From the NCBI GenBank assembly GCA_905192745.1, contig CAJJLZ010000021.1:1-41799 (forward strand): a stretch of DNA of 41,799 nt, read 5' to 3'. Position 1 is the stretch's first letter, and the number at the start of each line of letters is the position of its first letter. A model generated the notes under the pieces. It ran no database searches, was not told where the DNA came from, and saw only the letters and a program-made list of their open reading frames with translations. The translations under genes were made by a program, and so were the position numbers. Source of the stretch: an uncultured Oscillospiraceae bacterium (GTDB lineage Bacteria; Bacillota; Clostridia; Oscillospirales; Acutalibacteraceae). Below, piece after piece: positions 7,603 to 16,188 of this stretch.

Positions 7603-8715
7603 ATGTTTTTTTACGAGGGATACATCTGTCCCGTTTGCAATCGAAAATTTCAGGAAACCGACGACATCGTTGCCTGTCCGGAATGCGGCGCGCCCCATCA
7701 TCGGGAGTGCTGGAAGCAGGAAGGGCACTGCCGCTTTGCCGCCGATCACGGCACGCCCCGCCAGTGGACGCGTCCGCAGGAGCCTTCCGGCGTGCCGGAG
7801 CATCACGACGCACCGACAGGCGGTCAGGCTGACGCGCCGGCCGCCGCGTCAACAGAAGGACGGACGTGTCCCCGCTGCGGACAGAAAAACGTGGAATTTG
7901 CCGAGTTCTGTTCCCGCTGCGGACAGGAGCTTTCTCCGTCGGAGTGGAAATCCGGCCCCGCCCGGCCGCAAACTCCCCCGCCGCCGTATCAGTCGCCGGC
8001 CGGGCCGCCTCCCGGAAACACCTATTACCCCGGCGGTTACGGGGAGTACGCTCCCATCCGGATGCCGTCGGCCGACCCCTTGGGCGGCGTGCCGCAGGAA
8101 GAGGAAATCGACGGAGAAAAGGCGGGAAATCTCGCCGCTTTCGTCGGGCCGAACTCCGCCTATTATGTTCCCCGCTTCTATAAAATGGCGAAGCGCGGCT
8201 CCCGGCTTTCCTGGAACTGGCCGGCTTTCCTGATTACCCCCTATTGGCTGCTGTACCGCAAGCAATACGTCTCCGGCGGCATTGTTCTGGCGCTGATGGT
8301 GATAAAAAACTTCCTGACGTACTCCATCATGGGTACGGTCATCTATCCCGCGCTGGACATGACCTCCTCCGAGGCAATGTACCGGTCGTTGTTTTCACTG
8401 GTCGAGAGCGGAAGGTTTTCCATTTATTTTGCTATTCTTTCCCTGCTTTCGCTGGTCAGTCTGCTGGTCCGTATCCTGTTCGGCCTCAGCAGCAACGCGC
8501 TCTATCAGCGCTGCGCGGTCAAGCGGACGCGGACGATACGGAAAAAAACGGAAAGCGAACAGGCGGCAGGCGGCGAAGCCGTATTGACGGAGAACTATAC
8601 CCGGCAGGCGCTGATGCAGGCGGGCGGCGTGTCCCTTATTCTGGTGGCAGTATCGGGCGGCATCGCCTGGTTCGCAAATATATTGTTTCAGACGCTCTTT
8701 TTGTACACCACTTGA
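7603..8715 (+). CDS. RING-like zinc-finger / DUF2628 membrane protein (first paralogue)
   Basis: 370 residues. The N-terminus has a bacterial RING-like finger (Prok-RING_1 type): C9-x2-C12, C25-x2-C28, H32/H33, C36 and C43, with HHRECW in the middle. A second zinc ribbon follows (CPRCGQ ... CSRCGQ, about residues 88-108), then a Pro/Gly-rich linker. The C-terminal half resembles DUF2628: SWNWPAFLITPYWLLYRK, followed by about four hydrophobic segments. The finger is probably cytosolic and tethered to the membrane. The function is not known; in eukaryotes RING fingers serve ubiquitin transfer, but nothing here supports that. The start at 7603 is the first ATG in frame after GAAAGGAA and is well placed relative to the finger. 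A long upstream extension of the frame is antisense to murD and is rejected. Confidence 0.8.
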   Translation: MFFYEGYICPVCNRKFQETDDIVACPECGAPHHRECWKQEGHCRFAADHGTPRQWTRPQEPSGVPEHHDAPTGGQADAPAAASTEGRTCPRCGQKNVEFAEFCSRCGQELSPSEWKSGPARPQTPPPPYQSPAGPPPGNTYYPGGYGEYAPIRMPSADPLGGVPQEEEIDGEKAGNLAAFVGPNSAYYVPRFYKMAKRGSRLSWNWPAFLITPYWLLYRKQYVSGGIVLALMVIKNFLTYSIMGTVIYPALDMTSSEAMYRSLFSLVESGRFSIYFAILSLLSLVSLLVRILFGLSSNALYQRCAVKRTRTIRKKTESEQAAGGEAVLTENYTRQALMQAGGVSLILVAVSGGIAWFANILFQTLFLYTT

Positions 8716-8780
8716 CCACCACCTGACCCGGGCCGGCGGGAACCGCCGCCGGGCGGGCAGAGAACGGAACCTCGAAAAGA

Positions 8781-9752
8781 ATGGGGCTGCCGGATATGCT
8801 GAATTTACAAGAGTATACCTGTCCGGTATGCGGCAGAAGCTTCACGCCGGAAGACGACGTGGTAATCTGCCCGGACTGCGGCGCGCCCCATCACCGGGAG
8901 TGCTGGAAGCAGGCGGGCCGCTGCCATTTTGCCGCCCTGCACGGCACGGCCGCCCAGTGGCGGCCCGTACCCAGCCGAAGCGACGAAGGCGCGTTGGTCT
9001 GCGGCAACTGCGGCGCAGCGAATCTGGCGGACAGCCGGTACTGCCGCAAATGCGGCCGGGCGCTCGACGATCCCCCTCCCCTTCGGCCGGAGGATCAAAA
9101 TCCGCCGGTTGATCCCAATGCGTTCTCTCCCCCCTACACCCCTTACGGCGAAGTTCCCCCGGACGGGATCGTCGGAGGGGAAACGGCGATGGATCTCGCC
9201 ACCTTTATCGGCAGCAATTCCGGCTATTATCTCCCCCGGTTTCAATACATGGAAAAGAGCCGGAACGGCGTCTCCTGGAACTGGGCGGCTGCTCTTTTCC
9301 CGGCTTTCTGGCTGCTGTATCGAAAAATGCGCCGTTTGTTTCTGCCCGTGCTGGCGACTTCGGTCATTCTGAGTTTGCCGTGGCTTGCCGTCGCTTTTCT
9401 CGGTTTTCGGGCCATGGCGGCGGATCCGTCCGCGCTGCAGGCGTTTCTGAGCGGCGGCGTCATCCCGGAGGGGAGCACCCCCGCCTGGCTGCTGTTGTCG
9501 TCTCACCTTTCGTCCATGCTTTCCCTGACGCTGCACGGCGTAATGGGGATGCGGGCCAACGATCTGTACCGCCGCCACACCAAGCGGTTAATGAACCGCA
9601 TCCGGCAGGAGGGCGGCGATGCGCTGTATTATCGCTATGCCCTCGCCCGCCGCGGCGGCGTTTCGGCTGGAAGCGTCGTCGGCGCCGCGTTTTGTCTAGG
9701 AGCGCTGGCCGCCGTTGTCTGCATTATATCCATGAACCTTGCGTTATCATAA
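8781..9752 (+). CDS. RING-like zinc-finger / DUF2628 membrane protein (second paralogue)
   Basis: 323 residues with the same order of parts as the gene 65 bases upstream: RING-like finger (C14, C17, C30, C33, H37/H38, C41, C48), zinc ribbon (CGNCGA ... CRKCGR, about 74-94), Pro-rich linker, and a DUF2628-like membrane part beginning at SWNWAAALFPAFWLLYRK with hydrophobic segments after it. The two proteins are most alike in the finger (CPDCGAPHHRECWKQ) and least alike in the membrane segments, so they are diverged tandem duplicates, perhaps partners. An alternative start is the ATG at 8796; neither has a strong ribosome binding site. A hairpin at 9781-9805 follows. Confidence 0.8.
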   Translation: MGLPDMLNLQEYTCPVCGRSFTPEDDVVICPDCGAPHHRECWKQAGRCHFAALHGTAAQWRPVPSRSDEGALVCGNCGAANLADSRYCRKCGRALDDPPPLRPEDQNPPVDPNAFSPPYTPYGEVPPDGIVGGETAMDLATFIGSNSGYYLPRFQYMEKSRNGVSWNWAAALFPAFWLLYRKMRRLFLPVLATSVILSLPWLAVAFLGFRAMAADPSALQAFLSGGVIPEGSTPAWLLLSSHLSSMLSLTLHGVMGMRANDLYRRHTKRLMNRIRQEGGDALYYRYALARRGGVSAGSVVGAAFCLGALAAVVCIISMNLALS

Positions 9753-9780
9753 TATTTGCCGAACAGTTGGACAATGAACA

Positions 9781-9805
9781 AATACAGCCGCTTCGCGGCT
9801 GTATT
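9781..9805. terminator. Hairpin between the DUF2628 pair and galU
   Basis: Perfect 11-bp stem (AATACAGCCGC at 9781-9791, complement at 9795-9805) with a TTC loop. There is no real T-run on the plus strand, so it is a weak terminator or a processing/attenuation hairpin in the galU leader. Confidence 0.5.
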
Positions 9806-9891
9806 CGGCAAGCATTATCACACGTCCGTCGGAGAGTAACCGAACGGGATGTATCTTGTAAAAAGCCCTTGAAAATGGAGGAGAACAAGCC

Positions 9892-10770
9892 ATGTCCTAT
9901 CCGAAAGTCCGCAAAGCGGTCATTCCGGCGGCCGGTCTCGGCACCCGGGTGCTTCCAATCAGCAAGGCCATGCCCAAGGAAATGCTTCCCATCGTGGACA
10001 AGCCCGCGATTCAGTATATTGTGGAAGAAGCCGTTCGTTCCGGCATTGAGGATATTTTGATTATCACCAACCGGAACAAGGGGATTATTGAGGATCATTT
10101 CGATCATGTGACTGAGCTGGAGGAGCGGCTGGCCGCTTCCGGACGGGATGAAACCCTGCGGCAGCTCAACGACATCACCCATCTGGCAAACCTGTATTTT
10201 ATCCGCCAGAAGGAAACCCGCGGCCTCGGCCACGCGGTGAACTGCGCCCGTTCCTTCGTCGGGGACGAGCCCTTTGCCGTACTGTACGGGGATGACGTGA
10301 TTATCGGAAAGGACCCGGCCTGCGCCCAGCTCTGCCGGGCATATGAGGAATTCGGCCGCGGCGTGGTCGGCATCAAGGAGGTCACGCCTGAGCAGATCCT
10401 CCGGTACAGCTCCCTGAAGGTCGATCCGCTGCGGGATAACCTGTACGCCGTGACCGATATGATTGAAAAGCCCACGCCGGACAAGATCCTTTCCCTGTTC
10501 TCCATTCTCGGACGGTGTGTACTGCCTCCGTCTATCTTTGATATTCTCGACCGGACCGCCCCCGGTGCGGGCGGGGAAATCCAGCTGACCGATGCGATGC
10601 TGGTGCTTGCCCGCACGGAAGGAATGACCGGCGTGGATTTCACCGGCAAACGGTACGATATGGGCAATAAGCTTGGCATTCTGCAGGCGACCTGCGAGGT
10701 CGCGCTGAAACATCCCGAGGTGGGCGACGGCTTCCGCGCGTATTTGAAGGAGTTGGCAAAAACGCTGTAA
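9892..10770 (+). CDS. galU: UTP--glucose-1-phosphate uridylyltransferase
   Basis: 292 residues, normal for GalU/GtaB. It makes UDP-glucose from UTP and glucose-1-phosphate for cell-surface glycans. The nucleotide-binding signature GLGTRVLPISKAMPKEMLPI lies at about 15-34, followed by DKPAIQYIVEEA, and the family motif YDMGNKLGILQA is near the C-terminus. A strong GGAGGAG ribosome binding site precedes the ATG. It is probably monocistronic, ending in the shared terminator at 10821-10857. Confidence 0.95.
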   Translation: MSYPKVRKAVIPAAGLGTRVLPISKAMPKEMLPIVDKPAIQYIVEEAVRSGIEDILIITNRNKGIIEDHFDHVTELEERLAASGRDETLRQLNDITHLANLYFIRQKETRGLGHAVNCARSFVGDEPFAVLYGDDVIIGKDPACAQLCRAYEEFGRGVVGIKEVTPEQILRYSSLKVDPLRDNLYAVTDMIEKPTPDKILSLFSILGRCVLPPSIFDILDRTAPGAGGEIQLTDAMLVLARTEGMTGVDFTGKRYDMGNKLGILQATCEVALKHPEVGDGFRAYLKELAKTL

Positions 10771-10820
10771 CAGCCGTTTGCTGTCGTGACAGGCAGGCTA
10801 AAACATAAAGAACTGCAGAG

Positions 10821-10857
10821 AAAACAGCGGTCGGAATTGTATTCCGGCCGCTGTTTT
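10821..10857. terminator. Bidirectional terminator between galU and the AraC gene
   Basis: A 17-bp stem with one G-U pair (10821-10837 and 10841-10857) and a three-base loop. It is flanked by A and T runs on both sides, so it can stop plus-strand galU and minus-strand araC-like transcripts. Confidence 0.85.
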
Positions 10858-10872
10858 GTACCGATGAGAAAA

Positions 10873-11781
10873 TTACCGAATCCGCTTTACCGGGCGGAGT
10901 ACTTCATAACCCGATACCTCCGGGCAATGCCGCTGGTACGCCGGCCCGTCGTTCCATGCATATTCGTAGCCGATCCACCACCGGTTGGGGCGGGCCGGAT
11001 CGAACGACCAGGCCAGCTTCTCTACCCGGCTCATAACCTCTGCATTATCGGCCGCATAGTCGAACGGCGGATGGAAAAACACCAGATACAGGGACTCCGG
11101 AACGTCCCAGAGGGTAAAGCCCTCCGGTACCTCGCCGTTATAATCGGCGGGGACGCCGGTTCCGTAAAAATAGCCGGACTTTCCGTCCTTTTCCATCCAT
11201 CCCGCCATGCCGGGGCCGACGATATCGTGAGAAATCGGGCGCAGGCTTTCCACCAAGTCGCTAATGGCGTCGCAGTCACGGCCATTCCAGAATTCGCCGT
11301 AATTTCCCGCATCCTTATCCCATATACCGATATACCGATGGGCCGGGATATACTCGAGGCGAACATTCGCCTCCTGAACAGCGCTCACAGCCATACCTCC
11401 ATATACAGAATTGGCAAGGAGATTCTCCAGCGGGGGCAAGACTGAAGGAAGGCAAACCGGATGCTTCCGAAAGTCATTCGGCGATCGTCCGAACGTTTTG
11501 ACAAAGGCTCTCGTCAAAGCCTCGTGAGAGGAATATCCACAGCTTACGGCAATATCCAGCAGTTTTTTATCGGTATCCCGGACAAACCGAACCGCCTGCT
11601 GAATCCGCACTGCCGCCATATAGCTGCGAAGCGTCATTCCCGTCGCCTGATGGAACAGGTACGAGCAATAGGTAGGGGAATACCCTATTTCCCGCGACAT
11701 GGACAGAAGCCAGCGATCCTCGTCAGCGTGTCCCTCCATCCAGGCGGCCATCTTCCGGACAGCCTGATTCCATTCCTCCAT
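10873..11781 (-). CDS. AraC family regulator with GyrI-like effector domain
   Basis: 302 residues. An N-terminal AraC/XylS DNA-binding domain with two helix-turn-helix motifs occupies about residues 5-105 (SPTYCSYLFHQATGMTLRSY and IAVSCGYSSHEALTRAFVKTFG). A C-terminal GyrI-like/AraC_E_bind domain follows from about 125 (VRLEYIPAHRYIGIW). This Rob/BmrR-like arrangement usually binds small lipophilic or cationic ligands. AAGGAGG lies upstream of the ATG. It is 30 bases downstream of the pyridoxamine kinase-like gene, and the two are probably co-transcribed. The ligand is unknown. Confidence 0.88.
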   Translation of the reverse strand: MEEWNQAVRKMAAWMEGHADEDRWLLSMSREIGYSPTYCSYLFHQATGMTLRSYMAAVRIQQAVRFVRDTDKKLLDIAVSCGYSSHEALTRAFVKTFGRSPNDFRKHPVCLPSVLPPLENLLANSVYGGMAVSAVQEANVRLEYIPAHRYIGIWDKDAGNYGEFWNGRDCDAISDLVESLRPISHDIVGPGMAGWMEKDGKSGYFYGTGVPADYNGEVPEGFTLWDVPESLYLVFFHPPFDYAADNAEVMSRVEKLAWSFDPARPNRWWIGYEYAWNDGPAYQRHCPEVSGYEVLRPVKRIR

Positions 11782-11811
11782 TCCGTTCCGCCTCCTTGCG
11801 ATTCCACTTTA

Positions 11812-12729
11812 TCATACCGGAGGAACGACCGCTTGATTTCGGTTACGGAGCCATTCAATGCCCGGATTCTTTCCATTGATCCGCTCTGCCAGCCCGGTCA
11901 GGCCCGGTTCAAAGCGAACGCCGAAGCGGGGATCGGTTCCTGCGTCCGCCGTGCGGCGGATGCTCTCGGCGGTAAAGGACACCGCCAGACGAACCGCACC
12001 GGCGAGAGAATTGCCATGGAGCAGACCGGCCAGCAAAACCGAGGCGAAAACATCCCCCGTGCCGTGGAAACGACCGGGCACCGCCGGTCCTGCCTCATAT
12101 TCCATCCGGTCGATACCCGCGTCGTAGCAGGCCGCGCCAAGCTCCCCCTCCCGGAAATGAACGCCGGTCAGCACCACCCGCCGCGGCCCGAGACGGGAAA
12201 GCGCCCGCAGCGTCTCTTCCGTCTCCTCCGGAGTGAGGCGCGGCCGGTAGTCCCGCCCGAGGAGGATCGCCGCTTCGGTCAGGTTGGGGACGATAATATC
12301 CGCGCAGGCGCAGAGGTCCGCCATTCCCCGGGCCATTTCAGGGGTATACAGGCTGTACAGCCGCCCGTTGTCTCCCATCACCGGATCGACCATCACCAGC
12401 GTTCTGCTGCCGCGGAGCAGGCCGAATGTCTCCCGAACCAGACCGATCTGCTGATAAGAAGCCAGATACCCGCTATACAGCGCGTCAAAGCCGATATGCT
12501 CCCGCCGCCAGTGGCGGGCAATGGGAAGCATGTCTTCCGTCAGGTCCCGGCAGACCACCTCACCGAATCCTCCGGTATGGGTGGAGAGCACCGCTGTCGG
12601 CAGCGCCGCGCATTCGATCCCGGCCGCAGAAAGGATCGGAAGGATTACGGTAAGAGAGCATTTCCCCACCCCGGACAGATCATGGATTGCCGCCGCCCGT
12701 TTATATTCGTTTTCGTTGTTGACTGTCAT
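11812..12729 (-). CDS. Pyridoxamine/pyridoxal kinase-like protein (PfkB/ThiD fold)
   Basis: 305 residues. It would phosphorylate pyridoxal or pyridoxamine with ATP to salvage vitamin B6. The N-terminal IHDLSGVGKCSLTVILPILSA and STHTGGF segments are typical of PdxY/PdxK, as are DPVMGDNG, VPNLTEA and the anion-hole motif GTGDVFAS (with the catalytic aspartate) near residue 220. AGAGGAA precedes the ATG. Two structured repeats lie just upstream, so the transcript leader may contain one of them. The downstream neighbour is an AraC/GyrI regulator. Substrate within the ribokinase superfamily is inferred. Confidence 0.88.
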   Translation of the reverse strand: MTVNNENEYKRAAAIHDLSGVGKCSLTVILPILSAAGIECAALPTAVLSTHTGGFGEVVCRDLTEDMLPIARHWRREHIGFDALYSGYLASYQQIGLVRETFGLLRGSRTLVMVDPVMGDNGRLYSLYTPEMARGMADLCACADIIVPNLTEAAILLGRDYRPRLTPEETEETLRALSRLGPRRVVLTGVHFREGELGAACYDAGIDRMEYEAGPAVPGRFHGTGDVFASVLLAGLLHGNSLAGAVRLAVSFTAESIRRTADAGTDPRFGVRFEPGLTGLAERINGKNPGIEWLRNRNQAVVPPV

Positions 12730-12756
12730 CTGTTCGATTCCTCTTCTCTAACCACA

Positions 12757-12840
12757 GCGCCGCCCGGCCGGGTTCTATGCGGACTTGTGCTGGCGGCGCT
12801 GCCGAGAAATGCCGTCGCATTTCTCCGGAACGGCATTATA
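12757..12840. repeat. Structured interspersed repeat, copy 1
   Basis: An element of about 84 bp with two hairpins: an outer stem GCGCCGCC (12757-12764) with GGCGGCGC (12792-12799), then GAGAAATGC (12804-12812) with GCATTTCTC (12817-12825) around a CGTC loop. It ends in GGCATTATA, which reads as a -10-like TATAAT on the minus strand. It is directly followed by copy 2, and a third copy is at 29554-29639. All copies lie upstream of minus-strand genes. Confidence 0.8.
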
Positions 12841-12847
12841 CCTCACT

Positions 12848-12951
12848 GCCGCCCGGCCGGGTTCTGCACCGGCGTTATCCGGCGGCGGACCTTCCCGCGA
12901 AAAGGCGGGAAGGTGAAAAACGCTGTCGCGTTTTTCCCTGACGGCATTATA
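12848..12951. repeat. Structured interspersed repeat, copy 2 (with extra hairpin)
   Basis: It has the same plan as copy 1: GCCGCC (12848-12853) with GGCGGC (12881-12886), and a second stem GAAAAACGC (12915-12923) with GCGTTTTTC (12928-12936) around TGTC. Relative to copies 1 and 3, the second stem differs at two base pairs, each time on both sides, so pairing is kept. Between the two stems an extra perfect 10-bp hairpin is inserted (12889-12898 with 12905-12914). It ends in ACGGCATTATA like copy 1. Confidence 0.8.
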
Positions 12952-12984
12952 GCATAACCGTTGCCGAATGGCGATAGTCAGGTT

Positions 12985-13026
12985 TAAAACAGCCACAGGG
13001 TCCGGACAGCCGTAGTCCGGACCCTG
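12985..13026 (-). terminator. Terminator of the tryptophan operon
   Basis: Perfect 12-bp stem (12996-13007 and 13015-13026) with a seven-base loop, 15 bases after the trpB2 stop. On the minus strand TTTT follows a few bases after the stem, a modest T-run. Confidence 0.7.
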
Positions 13027-13041
13027 CGGTCAGCGGAAAAA

Positions 13042-14412
13042 TCAATCGATTCGGGGCAGGCCGTCAAAGCCTTTCTGCAAATCCTCATCGGTCGGGATAT
13101 AATCGGTCATGGTGCCGTCCAGATAGGAGGTATAGGCGTTCATATCGAAATACCCGGTGCCGGTCAGACCAAAGAGGATGGTTTTGGCCTCGCCGGTTTC
13201 CTTACACTTGAGCGCCTCGTCGATCGCGGCCCGGATGGCGTGGGAGGATTCCGGCGCGGGGAGAATCGTTTCATATTTGGCGAAAAGAGTCGCCGCCTCA
13301 AACACCCGGGTCTGCTCCACCGCCACGGCCCGCATATAGCCGTCGTGGTACAGCTTTGAGAGGATCGGGCTCATACCGTGATACCGCAGACCTCCCGCAT
13401 GGTTGGCGGAGGGGATAAAGTCGCTGCCCAGCGTATACATCCGGGCCAGCGGAGTGACATGGCCGGTATCGCAGAAATCGTAAGCATACCTGCCGCGGGT
13501 CAACGACGGACAGGACGCCGGTTCCACCGCGATGAACTCGGTGTTCGGGCGGGTGCCGTCCAGCGTATCCTTCATAAACGCGGCCATCAAACCGCCGAGG
13601 TTGGAACCGCCGCCCGCACAGCCGATGACGATATCAGGATATTCGTCCACCTTTTCCATTGCTGCCTTGGCTTCCAGCCCAATAACGGACTGATGCAGCA
13701 GCACCTGATTCAGCACCGAACCCAGCACATACCGGCAGTTTTCGGTATGGGTCGCCTTTTCGATGGCTTCGGAGATCGCGCAGCCGAGAGAACCGCCGGT
13801 GCCGGGATGCGTCTTCAGAATAGCGCGGCCTACCTCGGTGGTTTCGGAAGGACTGGGGATGATATCCGCTCCAAAGGTATGGATTACCGCCTTGCGGAAG
13901 GGTTTCTGCTCATAGCTGACTTTCACCATATATACCGTCAGATCAATGCCGTAGTGGGCGCAGGCCATCGCCAGCGCAGTCCCCCACTGCCCGGCTCCGG
14001 TTTCGGTGGTCAGGGAGGTGAGACCCTGCTTCTTCGCGTAATACACCTGTGCGGCGGCGGAATTCAGTTTGTGGGATCCGGAGGTATTGTTTCCTTCGAA
14101 CTTGTAGTAAATTTTCGCGGGCGTTCCCAGCGCTCTTTCCAGATTATACGCACGGATAACCGGCGAGGGGCGGTAGATTTTATAGAAATTCTGCACCTCT
14201 TCCGGGATGTCGATATACCGGTCGGTGGTATTCATTTCCTGCGCGCAGAGTTCTTCACAAAAGATGGGAAGCATATCCTCCGGCCCCACCGGCTGATGGG
14301 TGGCGGGATGGAGATAGGGATCGGGCTGCTCCTTCATATCGGCGCGGAGATTATACCATTGACGGGGCATCTCCTCTTCTGAAAGATAAATGCGATAAGG
14401 AATGTTTTTCAC
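13042..14412 (-). CDS. trpB2: Tryptophan synthase beta chain, TrpB2 type
   Basis: 456 residues, longer than classical TrpB (about 400), as usual for TrpB2. It is a PLP enzyme that joins indole with serine (or O-phosphoserine in some TrpB2) to give tryptophan. The PLP lysine is K115 in GSHKLNSA. The phosphate-binding glycine loop CAGGGSNLGG and TETGAGQWGTALA are clear. The start is GTG at 14412, with AAAGGAG seven bases upstream. No trpA is nearby, so it probably works on free indole rather than in a TrpAB complex. It is the last gene of an operon behind a Trp-specific T-box, together with an ABC importer. Confidence 0.92.
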   Translation of the reverse strand: MKNIPYRIYLSEEEMPRQWYNLRADMKEQPDPYLHPATHQPVGPEDMLPIFCEELCAQEMNTTDRYIDIPEEVQNFYKIYRPSPVIRAYNLERALGTPAKIYYKFEGNNTSGSHKLNSAAAQVYYAKKQGLTSLTTETGAGQWGTALAMACAHYGIDLTVYMVKVSYEQKPFRKAVIHTFGADIIPSPSETTEVGRAILKTHPGTGGSLGCAISEAIEKATHTENCRYVLGSVLNQVLLHQSVIGLEAKAAMEKVDEYPDIVIGCAGGGSNLGGLMAAFMKDTLDGTRPNTEFIAVEPASCPSLTRGRYAYDFCDTGHVTPLARMYTLGSDFIPSANHAGGLRYHGMSPILSKLYHDGYMRAVAVEQTRVFEAATLFAKYETILPAPESSHAIRAAIDEALKCKETGEAKTILFGLTGTGYFDMNAYTSYLDGTMTDYIPTDEDLQKGFDGLPRID

Positions 14413-14445
14413 AGGTATTCTCCTTTCTTGACAACACGGTATTGG

Positions 14446-15219
14446 TCAGTTGCCGCATTCGATACTGATCTCGTTAAAGGTATGCAGCAAATCCTCGATT
14501 TTGGCGTTTTTCTTTTCCTCTCCGAGAAGATCCATCACCTTACTGCCCTGATGCATCATGACCAGGCGGTTTCCATATTCCAGCGCGAAACGGAGATTAT
14601 GGGTAACCATCAGCGTGGTCGTTTTCTTCTCGCTCACCAGCTTATCGGTCAGCGCCATCACCGTTTCACTGGATTTTGGATCGAGCGCCGCCGTGTGCTC
14701 ATCCAGAATCAGCAGTTCCACGTCGGTCATGTTGGCGATCACCAGAGCGAGCGCCTGCCGCTGACCGCCGGACAGGGATCCGGTCAGCGTATTCATTCGG
14801 TTTTCCAGTCCCATGCCGCAGGTTTCCAGCAGGGAACGATAATAGTCTGTCCGTTTCCGGTTGACCGCGCCGGTCAGCCCGTAAACGCCCTTTTTGTTAT
14901 CGGCCAGAGCCATATTTTCCAGAATGGTCAGATCGGCGCAGGAGCCTTTCTGCGGATCCTGAAATACCCGGCCGATAAAAACGGCCCGTTTATGCTCGCT
15001 CAGACGGGTGATGTCCCGTCCGCCGAAAGCGATCGTTCCACCGTCCAGCGGCAGGGAACCGCACACCAGATTCAGCAGCGTGGTCTTTCCCGAGCCGTTG
15101 GAACCGATGATCGAAACGAACTCCCCCGGCTCCGCCGAAAAGGAGAAGCCGTTGAAAAGCGTCACCTCGTCGGGCGTTCCGGCATTGAAGCGTTTCACCA
15201 GATTCCTGCACTCAAGCAT
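14446..15219 (-). CDS. ABC transporter ATP-binding protein (probable Trp importer)
   Basis: 257 residues. Walker A GSNGSGKTT at about 39-47, signature LSGGQ at 149-153, and Walker B LLILDEHTAALD with the catalytic glutamate at 174; the H-loop is in MVTHNLRFA. It energises uptake by the permease encoded immediately upstream, and the two genes overlap by eight bases. AAAGGGGG precedes the ATG. The substrate is inferred from the Trp T-box and the TrpB2 neighbour; this is the TrpZ position of the predicted TrpXYZ systems. Confidence 0.9.
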   Translation of the reverse strand: MLECRNLVKRFNAGTPDEVTLFNGFSFSAEPGEFVSIIGSNGSGKTTLLNLVCGSLPLDGGTIAFGGRDITRLSEHKRAVFIGRVFQDPQKGSCADLTILENMALADNKKGVYGLTGAVNRKRTDYYRSLLETCGMGLENRMNTLTGSLSGGQRQALALVIANMTDVELLILDEHTAALDPKSSETVMALTDKLVSEKKTTTLMVTHNLRFALEYGNRLVMMHQGSKVMDLLGEEKKNAKIEDLLHTFNEISIECGN

Positions 15220-16147
15220 TCCGGACGCCCCCTTTCGTTTTCTTATGCCGTCCGCCGTCCAGTGTGGAGCTGAGCACCAGCGCCAGAACGAAGAGGATGG
15301 CCGTTAGTAGCTTCAGCAGGGATGTCGGCAGGCCGAACGCCAAAGCAACCTGTATGCAACCGGCATAAGCTACCGCGCCGACAAGTACTTTCGTGGTGTC
15401 CTTCATGCGCCGGAAGGAACGGAAAATACTGGTCCCGACAATCACGGCGGTCAGCCCGATCACCACCATCCCGACCCCCATCTGCAGGTCGGCCGATTGA
15501 TTGATCTGTGCAAGCACCGCGCCCGCAAGGGCGGCGAAGCCGTTCCCAATCGCCAGCCCGAGAATTTTGGACAGCCCGGGATGACAGGCCAGCATGGTAA
15601 CAAACTGCTCGTTGCTCCCGGTCGCCCGGAGGAGAAGGCCGGATTTGGTTTTCAGATACGCATCCAACAGAAATTTGCCGGTCAGAACGATCAAAAGGGT
15701 TACAGCTACGGTACGAAATTTGTATCCGGCAATCCTCTCCGGGAGAAGCCGAACCGGGAAGGCGTTGACGATGGTGGAGGAATCGAACAGCGTCGCCGTC
15801 GAAAGCCCCCCCGTTCCTTGCATCATCAATACCAGATTAACGGACAGCAACGCCGTCATAACCAGAATGCCGCACAACAGCGGTAATATCTTCAGCTTGA
15901 CGTGGAGCAGCCCGGTCACACAGCCGGCCACCGCACCGGCCAGAAAGGCCAGCAGGCTGGCCAGCCAGGGATTGACCCCCTGCAGAATCAGCACGGCGGA
16001 AATGGTCGCCCCCAACGGCACGGTTCCGTCTACCGACAGGTCGGGGAAATCCAGAATCGTATAGGTAATATAGACCCCCAATGCCAATATGCCGTAAGCG
16101 AACCCCCGCTCCAGCGCCGATTTAGCAAGATCGATCAGAATATCCAT
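15212..16147 (-). CDS. ABC transporter permease (probable Trp importer)
   Basis: 311 residues, strongly hydrophobic with about eight to nine membrane segments, of the BPD_transp_2 (branched-chain/ribose type) family. Motifs include GVYITYTILDFPDLSVDGT near the N-terminus and GLAIGNGFAALAGAVLAQINQSADLQMG in the second half, both typical of permeases paired with ABC_sub_bind lipoproteins. AAGGAA precedes the ATG. It lies between the binding-protein and ATPase genes. Confidence 0.9.
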   Translation of the reverse strand: MDILIDLAKSALERGFAYGILALGVYITYTILDFPDLSVDGTVPLGATISAVLILQGVNPWLASLLAFLAGAVAGCVTGLLHVKLKILPLLCGILVMTALLSVNLVLMMQGTGGLSTATLFDSSTIVNAFPVRLLPERIAGYKFRTVAVTLLIVLTGKFLLDAYLKTKSGLLLRATGSNEQFVTMLACHPGLSKILGLAIGNGFAALAGAVLAQINQSADLQMGVGMVVIGLTAVIVGTSIFRSFRRMKDTTKVLVGAVAYAGCIQVALAFGLPTSLLKLLTAILFVLALVLSSTLDGGRHKKTKGGVRNA

Positions 16148-16188
16148 TGTCTCGTTCCTTCCTGTTCCGACTCACTGCGCCGGAAGCC

